A stretch of 64,000 nt of DNA, taken from NCBI GenBank assembly GCA_935421135.1, contig OW285187.1, forward strand, positions 1,240,001 through 1,304,000, in the 5' to 3' direction. Positions 22,001 through 29,309 of this stretch are shown here, in pieces. The stretch's first letter is position 1. Each line of letters begins with the position of its first letter. The position numbers were made by a program, and so were the translations under genes. A model generated the notes under the pieces. It was not told the DNA's origin and did no database searches. It worked only from the letters and a program-made list of their open reading frames with translations. This DNA is from Bugulina stolonifera (Eukaryota; Bryozoa; Gymnolaemata; Cheilostomatida; Bugulidae).

Positions 22001-25000
22001 ACAGAATCATCACAACACGTAGTTTCACAATACACACACACCAACAGTCAAAATCTAGATCATGGAATGGTCGAAACCGAACCCTATATGATACCTCCTT
22101 GTGATGCAAGTCAATCCCCAACAAGGATAGCTGATTATGGTACCAGTTCTTCAGACCAAAAGCTAGATTCACCAAGCCAGCCTGCAATCCCACAGCAGAC
22201 TGCCGGTGATGAACCTGGGGAGTAAACAACTCCTACTCAATCAATTAGACCACGCAGAGAGAGGAAAACACCTGCACACCTCTCTGACTATTACTTACCA
22301 GCAACTGATTATGCTTACACTACTAACCTAGAGCTCCTCATACCAACTATGTATAAAGAAGCAATCAAATGAGATGATTTAGCTGAATAGAAAGCTGCTA
22401 TCATTGGATGCTGAAGTTTCTACATTTCAAGCCAATAATACATGGACTGTAAAACAGGACTGACATTCGACATGTACATGTAAATTAACAACTTAATGGA
22501 GTTCCTCACAATAACCAAGTACGCCCGAGCTCCAGCTTGAGGGGGCATGTTGAACTAACAGTCTGCATTACCTCTGTAACTGTAATAGAGTTGTCCTATC
22601 TTATATTATTTTATAGTCGAATAGCACATCTACAAAGCTTTAGCACAGCTTATTTCTCTTAGCTTTATTATTTTTTATAAACCTAGCCTGTATCAGTTTT
22701 GTTCTAACCATACTTTAGTAAAGTATTAAATATATTTCTCTGCTAATAATTAACACCATCATAATCAGTCTACATCATCAGCCACACAATGGCTGCCAGC
22801 TCAGCATTTTATTAGGTGTGAGTAGAGTTGAGCCCCACCAACACCAAAATTTCTATTGTCACTTTTGTTGACCATTATAAGATCCAGTGGTCAATAGAAT
22901 ACTACTAGTTGTGTATGTAAACATAGGAAAGAAAAATGTAAAAAGTGTGTACAGCAGACTATTCTCACCTGGCTATGTCTATGTCTATGCTACTCACCTG
23001 GCTATGTCTATACCTACATCATGTCTATGGTACTCATCTGGCTATGTCTATGTCTATGGTACTCACCTGGCTATGTTTATGTCTATGGTACTCACCTGGC
23101 TATGTCTATACCTACATCATGTCTATGGTACTCATCTGGCTATGTCTATGTCTTTGGTACTCACCTGGCTATGTCTATGTCTATGGTACTCACCTGGCTA
23201 TGTCTATACCTACATCATGTCTATGGTACTCATCTGGCTATGTCTATGTCTATGGTACTCGCCTGGCTATGTCTATGTCTTTGGTACTCACCTGGCTACG
23301 TCTATGTCTATGGTACTCACCTGGCTATGAAGCATCCAATAAATGTGGCAGCTCGTGCTCCAACCTTCCTTTGGAGAATTCCACCAGCAAACATAGTGAT
23401 TGCTTGTCCGAGTGCAATCAGTGCAAACACCCAGACAACATCGCCATCTACCAAAGATGACGGAGAGGAACACTTCCTTATATAAGAGACTACATAAGGT
23501 GCCAGATTACCTGAACAAAAGATGATGCTAGATCAAATCACTGGCAGCGTAATTACATCTTGATAATATGGTATGGTCAATTGAGTCAAGGTTGTCTGCT
23601 GCGAATATGAACACATGTAGAAGAGTCAGTCTGAACCCAGTCTGAAGAGTAAGACAAGAACCCAAACATAAAAACTTATTTTCTGGCATATTTTCCAAAG
23701 AGTTACCTTATTAACATAAATAATATGATTAATCAGTCAAAAATATAAACAGGACCTTACATAATTGCACCATTGGGGACCTCAATTAATATCTTGCCAA
23801 TAACCAAGGCTGATTTCCTATATAAACTATATAATTGGAGTCGTTGTATCTCATACTAACCAATGGCAACAGTACGCTCCGTCAGGCTGGAGACAAAGAT
23901 AGTGGAAGGAAAGATCGGACACTCAATGATGATACCCTGTCCCATAAAATACGCCCAAGTTGGCGGTCCCGACGTTCCGCGATTCACTTTCCGGCCATAT
24001 ACGTGCTGAGCTTTTAGGTAGCTGTTAGACTAGTATCGCAGTTTCACAGCTTAACTATTGTGTATTCTGGAATAATGTAATGTTTCTGTGTATGAGTATC
24101 ACACGAGTGCCGATGTTAGCACGGGTGTGGGAAGTGCTTGGTAGTGGTAGTGGGCTGCCAAGGTAAACTTCCACACATTACATAAAGAGTGAACAGTTAA
24201 GTAAAGCTCTTGTAGTTATTGGAGAGGCCGTAGGCCGATGCTTAGACTCATTAAAGAGTCAAGGGTCGACGTAGGTCCTATAGTTTATACTCCGAAGGAG
24301 TGTAGAAAGTACCTGTGTTGATGAAGGGACGTAGACCCGATGCTAGATTCATTGAAGAATCCGGGATCGGCTAAAGTCCGATGGTTTATACCCAGCAAGA
24401 AGTGTAGAAAGAGACTTATAACGAGTATGAGGACGAGCTCGGGCGCTAAAGGTCCAGGGGACCAAGGCTGAAGCTGCCTGCCTGCAAGAGTAAGACTCTG
24501 CAGGTTGAGTTAGGAGATGTTGCTTTATTGAAGCACAATCAACAACTAATTTGAGATAGCAAATGTGCTGGCTTTTATACATAATGAACTTCCAGCTAAA
24601 AGGGCCGACGGGGGTTCGGGCAGTACGATAAGGTATCGCCTCCGGAAATTGCGTAACAACATGGCTGAAAATGCTCTAGGTCCGACCATCAAAAGGGTCG
24701 GCCATGCACAAAAAGTGCTTACAATAATTGGAAAAAGAATATATGTAAATATGAGCATTATCTGTGACATCGGGCATGACTTTATAATAGGCAAAAGACT
24801 TAGAATAATATCAGGTAATGATTGTTTTGCACAATAGTAGTGTAATTAGCTACAGATGAATACAAGAGACCTGATTGGTTAATAATAACAATATTGCACA
24901 CTAGCTAGGCAGTAGTTGAATAGTAGATATAATAATAGGCATAGAAAGGTAATGCATGTAGCTGAAGAGTTAGTTAATACTAGGCATAGAAGGGTAACCA

Positions 25001-25876
25001 CCGTAACTGTAGAATTAGTTAAAGGGTGGCAGTGACAGAGACTGGACATGGCAAGCATGCTGAAGCACTGCACATTGACCTTCGATCCTGGGGGTTGTCC
25101 AGAACACCACAATAAGATATTGTTTATATAAGTAGACTGTATATTTGGGGCCGCTGTTAACAGGGGCGGCTATAGGCACCCACGCCACCATCCTAGGCGT
25201 GTGTTCAATCAAGCATGCAATACTAGCTGTGCTCTGTAAACTATTAATGCTATGCATGTCCAGGCTTCAATTCATTTTCTATTTACTTGCTCAGGCAGTA
25301 CAGTCATTGTATAGTGCTGTAATAGTCATGTTATCTGTGTAGACTGTACCCATACATGTTCATGTTTCACACTTATCTTGTATTAACTAACTCAGACGCG
25401 TGAAATCCATGATTTCTTGAAAATAGGCTGGTGTTGAAATTTTTCCTATATCCGCCCCTGGCTGTTAACAATATTATCTGGATGGTCGGCGGAACACCAA
25501 TAGTAAGAGCGGATTTGTACACAAGGTAGCACAACTCCTTGCTTAATCCGGACTACGCTTGGAGGCGGGGGACGGACAGTTTTTGGCCTGAGTGTCCAAT
25601 CTTTCCTTCCACCATTTTTGCTGGAGACTACAACAACCAACATGTTGGTCTTTGCACAGGCAAACAACTAGTGGGCCGATTTGCTCTAGAATGAGGCTCT
25701 GAGCGTTTACCCTCAGTGATTTACAGTGCCAATACATGCATGTATAACATATAACATCTAACTAACTCACCCCAGGAATATGTGTGCCCTAAAGAGATAT
25801 GTATGAGCATTCCTCCAATCACAGACAAGTATCTCTTCAGCTGCCTCTTGTTACAAGTTACACCTTTACCTGACAT
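7013..25876 (-). CDS. Major-facilitator transporter, oxalate/formate-antiporter-like (copy 1)
   Basis: Nine exons on the minus strand: 25771-25876, 23321-23510, 20848-20974, 10058-10350, 9844-10017, 9152-9446, 8762-8983, 8413-8512, 7013-7068. All introns are GT-AG and all phases agree, giving 1563 nt (520 residues and TGA). The ATG is chosen because exon 1 gives a first membrane segment ending in the family-like HTYSWGNLAPYVVSYIR. Segments typical of the family follow: YGIGNGLAYTPPISLAM, WFKESQGLVSGFILAGIGVG, an acidic central cytoplasmic loop (EMNDQEVNEQQGD), and GRILWGALADK, the MFS loop signature repeated in the second half. Twelve membrane segments are expected. N-glycosylation-type sites (NST, NTS) lie in the loop after residue 180. 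Substrate is unknown; by family it should move a small carboxylate across a membrane. Intron 3 is 10.5 kb because of nested transposons. Confidence 0.85.
7372..8096. repeat. 29-bp minisatellite, about 24 units
   Basis: Near-perfect units containing AACAGTCAATGACCTACTGT, within intron 8 of the transporter. Copy 2 does not have it; the same intron there carries an unrelated 13-bp array. Confidence 0.95.
8413..8512 (-). CDS. Transporter copy 1, exon 8
   Basis: 100 nt, acceptor TTACAG and donor GTAAGTA. Encodes two membrane-like stretches (AASGLLAAGLSTLILQ and FYGIFIFSAIVSAI). Confidence 0.85.
8762..8983 (-). CDS. Transporter copy 1, exon 7
   Basis: 222 nt, phase 0 at both ends, acceptor TTGTAG and donor GTAAGTA. 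Encodes residues 396-469, ending GRNYGLLYTSQ, a conserved segment in this MFS family. Confidence 0.88.
9152..9446 (-). CDS. Transporter copy 1, exon 6
   Basis: 295 nt, acceptor CTATAG and donor GTGGGTAA. Encodes the acidic central loop, membrane segment 7 (FITLWFMFLLNGICVTF) and the loop motif GALADK. Confidence 0.88.
9447..9843. other. Intron 5
   Basis: Ordinary intron. The equivalent intron of copy 2 is longer and holds a tRNA-derived SINE and a GC-rich hAT-like fragment. Confidence 0.6.
9844..10017 (-). CDS. Transporter copy 1, exon 5
   Basis: 174 nt. Encodes RVPTLFMLTASVYFALQLIG (membrane segment 6) and the start of the cytoplasmic loop. The first and last codons are shared with neighbouring exons. 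Confidence 0.88.
10058..10350 (-). CDS. Transporter copy 1, exon 4
   Basis: 293 nt, phase 0 in, phase 2 out. Encodes WFKESQGLVSG and membrane segment 5, then a long loop with Cys and N-glycosylation-type sites. Codon 87 of this exon is GGA here but TGA in copy 2. Confidence 0.88.
11798..12122 (-). repeat. 3' LTR of Gag-only element
   Basis: On the minus strand starts TGTAATAGATTTGATTG and ends GAATATCACA. Almost identical to 15026-15350 and similar to the solo LTR at 40272-40603. Confidence 0.95.
12123..12136 (-). other. Polypurine tract
   Basis: The minus-strand sequence AAAGTGGGGGCAAC directly precedes the 3' LTR, the expected plus-strand primer position. Confidence 0.85.
12361..13372 (-). 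repeat. 78-bp minisatellite in place of pol
   Basis: About a dozen units of roughly 78 bp, each with GATGAAGATTCCAGG, TCATCAGCTGAAGATCAGGG and ATCGTCATCGG. 78 bp is 26 codons, so minus-strand frames stay open over several units (for example 12427-12678 and 12662-12913). I read these as by-products of the period rather than genes. Confidence 0.9.
13476..14312 (-). CDS. Retrotransposon Gag
   Basis: 278 codons, intact, with its own ATG. A coiled-coil-like N-terminus (residues 10-50) leads to a Retrotrans_gag-type core (about residues 100-260): FHGGDGLKKFLSNFRDVCR, then LWLKMCLQGKARDVL, then NRLQARFGEQLLKKRYE. It stops before any CCHC zinc knuckle, so nucleocapsid and all Pol parts are missing. 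Role by family: assembles the particle that packages the element RNA. Nearest in style to Ty3/gypsy Gag. Confidence 0.88.
   Translation of the reverse strand: MPKTRKSKNMVDTETTESTLLLEELKKIRQDMTTIQLEQKNLRKIVNDTVNENHNTPNSTLNTNMNANVSSTSPAHEVEYVDPVFQPSATSAPTYKYKASICPLPSFHGGDGLKKFLSNFRDVCRLNGWHLQNEQGLWLKMCLQGKARDVLYDDTNDPGVISNRLQARFGEQLLKKRYELALPRRKRKPSETLADLASDIRNMVNIVYEELDFDTREKMAVKHFIMALESPMAQYELSLRTELTLEGVLDAAQLREVYVGKETPWNNPSPQHSQPTEI
14340..15005 (-). repeat. Leader with 304-bp tandem duplication
   Basis: Two nearly identical units (14340-14643, 14644-14947), then shorter repeats of about 59 bp carrying CAGTCCTACCGCTCAGTATA. It lies between PBS and gag, where packaging and translation signals are expected. 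ORFs across it (such as 14595-14930) simply follow the repeat. Confidence 0.88.
15006..15023 (-). other. Primer-binding site
   Basis: The minus-strand sequence TGGCGACTCCGGTGGGAC begins two bases after the 5' LTR end and is complementary to a tRNA 3' end finishing GTCGCCA. The tRNA is probably an Arg or Ser type, but I cannot verify which. Confidence 0.8.
15026..15350 (-). repeat. 5' LTR of Gag-only element
   Basis: 325 bp, differing from the other LTR at only a few positions; next to the PBS on its inner side. Confidence 0.95.
16247..16368 (+). CDS. THAP-type zinc-finger exon, possible transposase start
   Basis: From ATG, 40 codons plus two bases end at a good donor (AAAG|GTAAGA). The peptide includes HCTAINCENY and then LSFSSPSQEQR, matching the start of a THAP domain (C-x4-C, then a Phe-rich segment before the usual C-x2-H half). 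The rest of the domain should be in a downstream exon that I could not identify. THAP domains serve as DNA-binding domains of P-type transposases and some chromatin proteins. It lies inside the outer element, so it is likely transposon-derived. Confidence 0.5.
17340..17632. repeat. MITE-like repeat (GTTCGAAAC family)
   Basis: Same family as 1000-1548. Left words ACCATTCGAAACAGGACGTT and right words CGTCCGGTTTCAAACTGTC are inverted. The core TGTGTTCTTCTAAATGTAAT is shared. Confidence 0.7.
18291..18581. mobile_element. hAT-like MITE (CAGGGCTGTAACAAC)
   Basis: 291 bp with ends CAGGGCTGTAACAAC...GTTGTTACAGCCCTG and an exact 8-bp duplication TATGATGA (18283-18290, 18582-18589). No ORF of interest. 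Confidence 0.93.
19220..19271. repeat. Short hairpin repeat (GAAGTTGTCTTC)
   Basis: Inverted arms TTAGAAGTTGT / ACAACTTCTAA around ACCGAGTGATTGGG. The orthologous hairpin is at 60626-60677 in copy 2, and a relative lies at 51676-51750. Confidence 0.75.
19394..20250 (-). repeat. LTR-like repeat, minus orientation
   Basis: On the minus strand starts TGTAATGTTTTCGGGG, like the repeats at 24076, 37433 and 53979, and ends CCATTAC before AATAT. Copy 2 is uninterrupted here (near 60812), proving an 857-bp insertion in intron 3. It contains short hairpins (GTCGTCTTAGGACGAC, TCTCATGTAATGAGA), five ACTACATCGGCCTTTTACGAC units (about 19770-19870) and a decamer array (TGTACTGCGC, about 19436-19490). Confidence 0.7.
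20281..20836. repeat. 11-bp minisatellite next to exon 3 donor
   Basis: About 50 units of AGCTGATACAT / AGCTGATATGT, ending about 10 bp from the exon 3 splice donor. The 11-bp period lacks stops on the minus strand, which explains spurious ORFs of up to about 200 codons here. Confidence 0.95.
20848..20974 (-). CDS. Transporter copy 1, exon 3
   Basis: 127 nt, acceptor GTTGCAG and donor GTAAGTGA. Encodes membrane segments 3-4 (LGVFLSSFTI, YGLLYGIGNGLAYTPPISLA). Confidence 0.88.
21480..22547 (+). pseudogene. Ty1/copia pol fragment, internally deleted
   Basis: Broken frames read as copia integrase core (YLLQAKSEAYTTRQKF, then GDGGEYMSNSFQ), the integrase C-terminal segment (LHNFGSSCTSYIERH, GVYLGVNTQNHGYYVL), the Pro/Arg-rich linker (PRRERKTPAHLSDYYLP) and the first residues of reverse transcriptase (FQANNTWTVKQ). 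It then jumps to the element's 3' end. Stops and frameshifts throughout. The same deletion join occurs at 34894-35546. Confidence 0.8.
22548..22755 (+). repeat. Copia 3' LTR
   Basis: Starts TGTTGAACTAACAG right after a purine-rich tract (CTTGAGGGGGCA, 22536-22547). The probable end is TAATTAACA near 22755. The 5' LTR and TSD are not seen. Confidence 0.65.
22963..23320. repeat. Minisatellite that multiplies the exon 2 splice donor
   Basis: Eleven units of 29 or 40 bp abut exon 2. On the minus strand each unit repeats TAGCCAG|GTGAGTACC, the true donor of exon 2, followed by ATAGACATAGACA-type spacer. Units come in groups of three (two with GTGAG, one with ATGAG), a higher-order repeat of about 98 bp. 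One unit has a GC-type donor (CAG|GCGAG). Confidence 0.93.
23321..23510 (-). CDS. Transporter copy 1, exon 2
   Basis: 190 nt. Encodes NLAPYVVSYIRK and membrane segment 2 (VVWVFALIALGQAITMFAGG). Acceptor TGTTCAG; donor CAG|GTGAGTACC, repeated downstream. Confidence 0.88.
24076..25110 (+). repeat. LTR-like repeat with serial hairpins, copy a
   Basis: 1035 bp from TGTAATGTTTCTG to GAACACCAC, flanked by AATAA (24071-24075, 25111-25115). Copy 2 of the duplication has the empty site ATAATAAGATATCG near 63915. It holds a run of small stem-loops such as GACTCATTAAAGAGTC, ACTCCGAAGGAGT and GATTCATTGAAGAATC. No coding sequence; probably a solo LTR. Confidence 0.8.
25161..25460. mobile_element. hAT-like MITE (CAGGGGCGG)
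   Basis: 300 bp, ends CAGGGGCGGCTATAGG / CCTATATCCGCCCCTG, 8-bp duplication GCTGTTAA (25153-25160, 25461-25468). Copy 2 has an empty site near 63960. Confidence 0.93.
25771..25876 (-). CDS. Transporter copy 1, exon 1 (start codon)
   Basis: 106 nt from ATG (25874-25876) to donor GGG|GTGAGTTAG. Encodes a basic N-terminus and membrane segment 1 (YLSVIGGMLIHISLGHTYSW). The shared Gly codon completes WGNLAPY with exon 2. Confidence 0.82.
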
Positions 25877-27936
25877 CAGGTTGTTGTGATGTAATCAGTA
25901 AAGGTAGTCTGGTAGTTATAATCTAAGATGGTATCCACCTCTATGACTCTTCTATAAATAACCAACAGTAATATGAAGGGTACTGTGTGTTTAGTCGGCT
26001 CAGAGCAAATCTATTGCTTACTGGCGAAGCTTCATTTTTTAAGGTTGTTGAGCTGGTGTAGTTTGCCTAACTTTAACTACATGTAAGCTATTTTCCCACC
26101 CTGGAAAACAAAAACACAAGTCAAATTACTGTAATAAAAGTTGCACGTTGTGCGTTGCTAGAGAGGCAAGGACACACAACTCTACTACTTACAAAGCTCT
26201 CCCAAGTTCTTGCTAATCCAAATCTTCAACTAGGGGAATTAATGTCCTAAATACTGTCAGCTGGATGAATGGCGTAAGAGTGACACATGTAAGATTAGTT
26301 ACATGATGCATTCTAATCAATTTATTCTATCCATAGTTATCAAATCAGTGACAGCAAGAAAAGAGTTATATCATTCATAAATGGATAAATATCAGCCTCA
26401 TTACAAAGACAATATACTTTATAATTGTGTTACAACAAGGACTAATTACATGTAATTAATAATTGGGTTGCAACAATAACAACGAATAATAATTATTACA
26501 TGTAAATACAATTACAATGAACAATACTGTAATACATGTACAATGTACATGTAACTATTTTCAGTGTAAGTGTAGTATCTAAATCAAAGGAGAGATATGT
26601 TAACGAATTGTCCTTTCCTACAAAGACAGATGATCTCACTCACGACTCAACACTGAAGACCAAGACTTTGAATTCACAAAACTGAATACTGAAGAAGAGT
26701 ACTACAGACTGAAGGTGAAGCCTGCATTTGAAGACTGAGTATCTAAGACTGACTACATTTGAAGACTGAGTACCTAAGACTGACTATATTTGAAGACTGA
26801 GTACCTAAGACTGCATTTGTAGACTGAGTACCTAAGACTGACTACATTTGAAGACTGAGTACCTAAGACTGCATTTGAAGACTGAGTATCTAAGACTGAC
26901 TACATTTGAAGACTGAGTACCTAAGACTACATTTATAGATTGAGTACCTAAGCCTGCATTTGAAGACTGAGTAGGCCTACCTAAGACTGCACTATTCCAT
27001 CTAAATTTTGAAATAAAGTTTAAGAACTTGTCCAGCTTTCTCCAGAAAACCAGTGTGTTGATCAGACAATTTCATGACTAACTTTGTGCATAATACATTT
27101 ACTGTTACATATTAATACAATGTATGTCTGTGCAAACTGTATTATAATCATGCCATATTACATGTACTGGTATTAGGCCAAGGGCCGAGTTAATGTATTG
27201 GTCTTTTGTTTGTGTTTGCACATAAAATTGTAACTTTTTATGTTATTTTTCTATATCTGACCTAGGTGGGCCTACCTTGTTTGTATCGATCTTCGCACAC
27301 CCAATATTTTATCCTAGTTGTCCTTCTCAACACCTATATGTTATATACTCTAAGATGGTATCCACCTGTGACTCTTCTCTAAATGTCCACATACATGTAG
27401 ATGTAGTAATACGGTAATGACAGCTAACTAGTGTCTACTACTCGCATGTTGCATGTTCCATAAAGAAATGACCAAACCATGTCAATTGTCATGGTAACAA
27501 TAACAAATATTTTTACAAAACATTTACACAACTTAGACCAGGAGGAGGCTAGCAAAATTGAGAGCAGAAATTAGTGTTCTACTAATTCAAACTGTCATGG
27601 ATACAGAGTATATAGAACTTTGATGTAATATAAAAAAAAGAAAGCAGAGAAAGTTACAGCAGAGCAGGGAGAAGGTGGGTGATTAAAAGTAGTTTTTACA
27701 TAAATTATAATAACTCACTAGAAATGCAAGCAACAAAAAGTGTGACTAGGGAATATGAATAAAAGTATAGACTTGCAAATAACTATCACAATACTGCTCT
27801 ACTAACTCAAACTGACATGGCTACAGATACAATGCATCTATGTTAATAATTTATATATATTCACCTGAAATCTTATAGTAGATTTAGAAATTGTAAGATA
27901 TTTAAATTCTCTTGCAAGAGTTCAGTTATTGACTTA
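25877..27936. other. Upstream flank of the transporter
   Basis: Non-coding. CTAAGATGGTATCCACCT with nearby GACTCTTCT occurs at about 25924 and again at about 27351, bracketing about 1.4 kb that may be an insertion or local duplication. A TGTAATA start near 26130 resembles the LTR-like family but is unresolved. Confidence 0.4.
26690..26990. repeat. 31-bp minisatellite (GACTGAGTACCTAAGACTG)
   Basis: Imperfect units of TACATTTGAAGACTGAGTAC plus CTAAGACTGAC, some missing 9-10 bp. Confidence 0.85.
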
Positions 27937-28445
27937 CATACATGACAAGTTGGGCTGATATCAAAGAGGGAAATTTTTACACCGTGAGACGATCCACGAC
28001 TTCCGGTTCATGGTGGACGTGTTTTCCAGAGCGATCTCTGATTATATTATTGTGAATTATTCCTAAATACTAGTCACGAACTACTAATCAGGCACCAGGG
28101 ATCAGGGATTAGATACTAGAACGAGTGGCAGGCACCAAGGACTAGTTCACTAGTTCTGTCTGCGCACTTCAATCCCTTGCTGAGTGAACACAGTACTGTG
28201 AACGAATACACTGTGTGATTTCTAGATAAAACTAATATTAATATATTATTATCACATAATCACCTCATATATTAATACTGTTATTATAACTTTACCCTGT
28301 AAGCTATTCAAATTTATCCTTTTCTCTCTACGTACTATATTTCATCCTTCGGTAACTGCCCATTAATTTTTCCTAATAATTATTATTTAATTTTAAATTT
28401 CTATTTCCTTACTAATTTATAATAATATTAAATATAATTACAGAC

Positions 28446-29309
28446 ATGCCCCCAAAAACACTTCACAAAAAAGTCAGAGCTGAGAGTTTTAGCGATTCTG
28501 CAATTAGCAGTGCTAAGAAAAGCACTGACAAAGCCAAGTGCGAAAAGTGCACAAAATCTACCAACGATCATGATGCTGCTATTGAGTGTGAAATATGCCT
28601 TTGCTGGTTCCACTTAAAATGTGTTGATCTTGACTCTAGTGACTCTGACACTATTAATAAGAAAGGGATTCACTGGTATTGTGAAAAATGTGACCGCATG
28701 TTCAGTTCCTTTGACTCTAGAGTCAGAGCACTGGAATCTAAGATTCAAAACATGGTGGATATTCATGAATCTACATCTGCCAAGACCTTTGCAGAGGTTG
28801 TTTCCAAACTGACTGAGACTAACAACACTATTAGTAAACATATGAAAGAACAAGAAAAACATCTAAAAGACCAAGAAAAACAAATTAAACACCTCAGAAA
28901 TGACTTGACTACTGATCAGAGAGCTAAAAATGTAATTTTGTTTGGCATTCAGGAAAACAAAAATACTACTACAATTGACCAAACTATCACTGCTGTAAAC
29001 AATGTACTGCGTGACTGTGGTTTCAACTTTGAGGCATCCGGGTCTAATACTGTTAGACTTGGAGCCAAAAAAGAGGACAAACCAAGACCCATCAGACTTT
29101 CTCTTCCCTCTGAATCAGATAAGTGGGAAATTCTAAAAAGAATAAACTCTCAAAAAATATTAGGTACCTTTGCTCGTCTTGACCTAACGAAGGACGAGCA
29201 AAATAAGGATTTTCAACTGAGACAGGAGTTGAAACAAAAAAGAATAGACAATCCAGAATCTCAGTACAAAATTTACAAGAACAAAATAATCAAGGTGAAT
29301 CAATACTAA
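28446..29309 (+). CDS. LINE ORF1 protein (PHD finger, coiled coil, RNA-binding)
   Basis: 287 codons. Residues about 29-90 form a PHD-type zinc finger (KCEKC, CEICLCWFHLKC, WYCEKC). A heptad-like stretch follows (KHMKEQEKHLKDQEKQIKHL, about 133-155), then an RRM-like and C-terminal part starting NVILFGIQENKN. This layout is known for CR1/L2-type ORF1 proteins, which bind element RNA as a chaperone. Some cellular PHD fingers bind histone H3, but here that is only inference. Confidence 0.88.
   Translation: MPPKTLHKKVRAESFSDSAISSAKKSTDKAKCEKCTKSTNDHDAAIECEICLCWFHLKCVDLDSSDSDTINKKGIHWYCEKCDRMFSSFDSRVRALESKIQNMVDIHESTSAKTFAEVVSKLTETNNTISKHMKEQEKHLKDQEKQIKHLRNDLTTDQRAKNVILFGIQENKNTTTIDQTITAVNNVLRDCGFNFEASGSNTVRLGAKKEDKPRPIRLSLPSESDKWEILKRINSQKILGTFARLDLTKDEQNKDFQLRQELKQKRIDNPESQYKIYKNKIIKVNQY

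Noticed and set aside
22887..23485. Plus-strand ORFs of 147-171 codons (SMSMVLTWLCL repeats)
   Set aside because: Antisense to exon 2 and its donor minisatellite; no splice or family support.
23835..24017. Candidate first exon of the transporter in this stretch
   Set aside because: The frame joining exon 2 has no suitable start, and copy 2 is frameshifted with stops there. The exon at 25771-25876 gives a proper membrane segment and exact phase.
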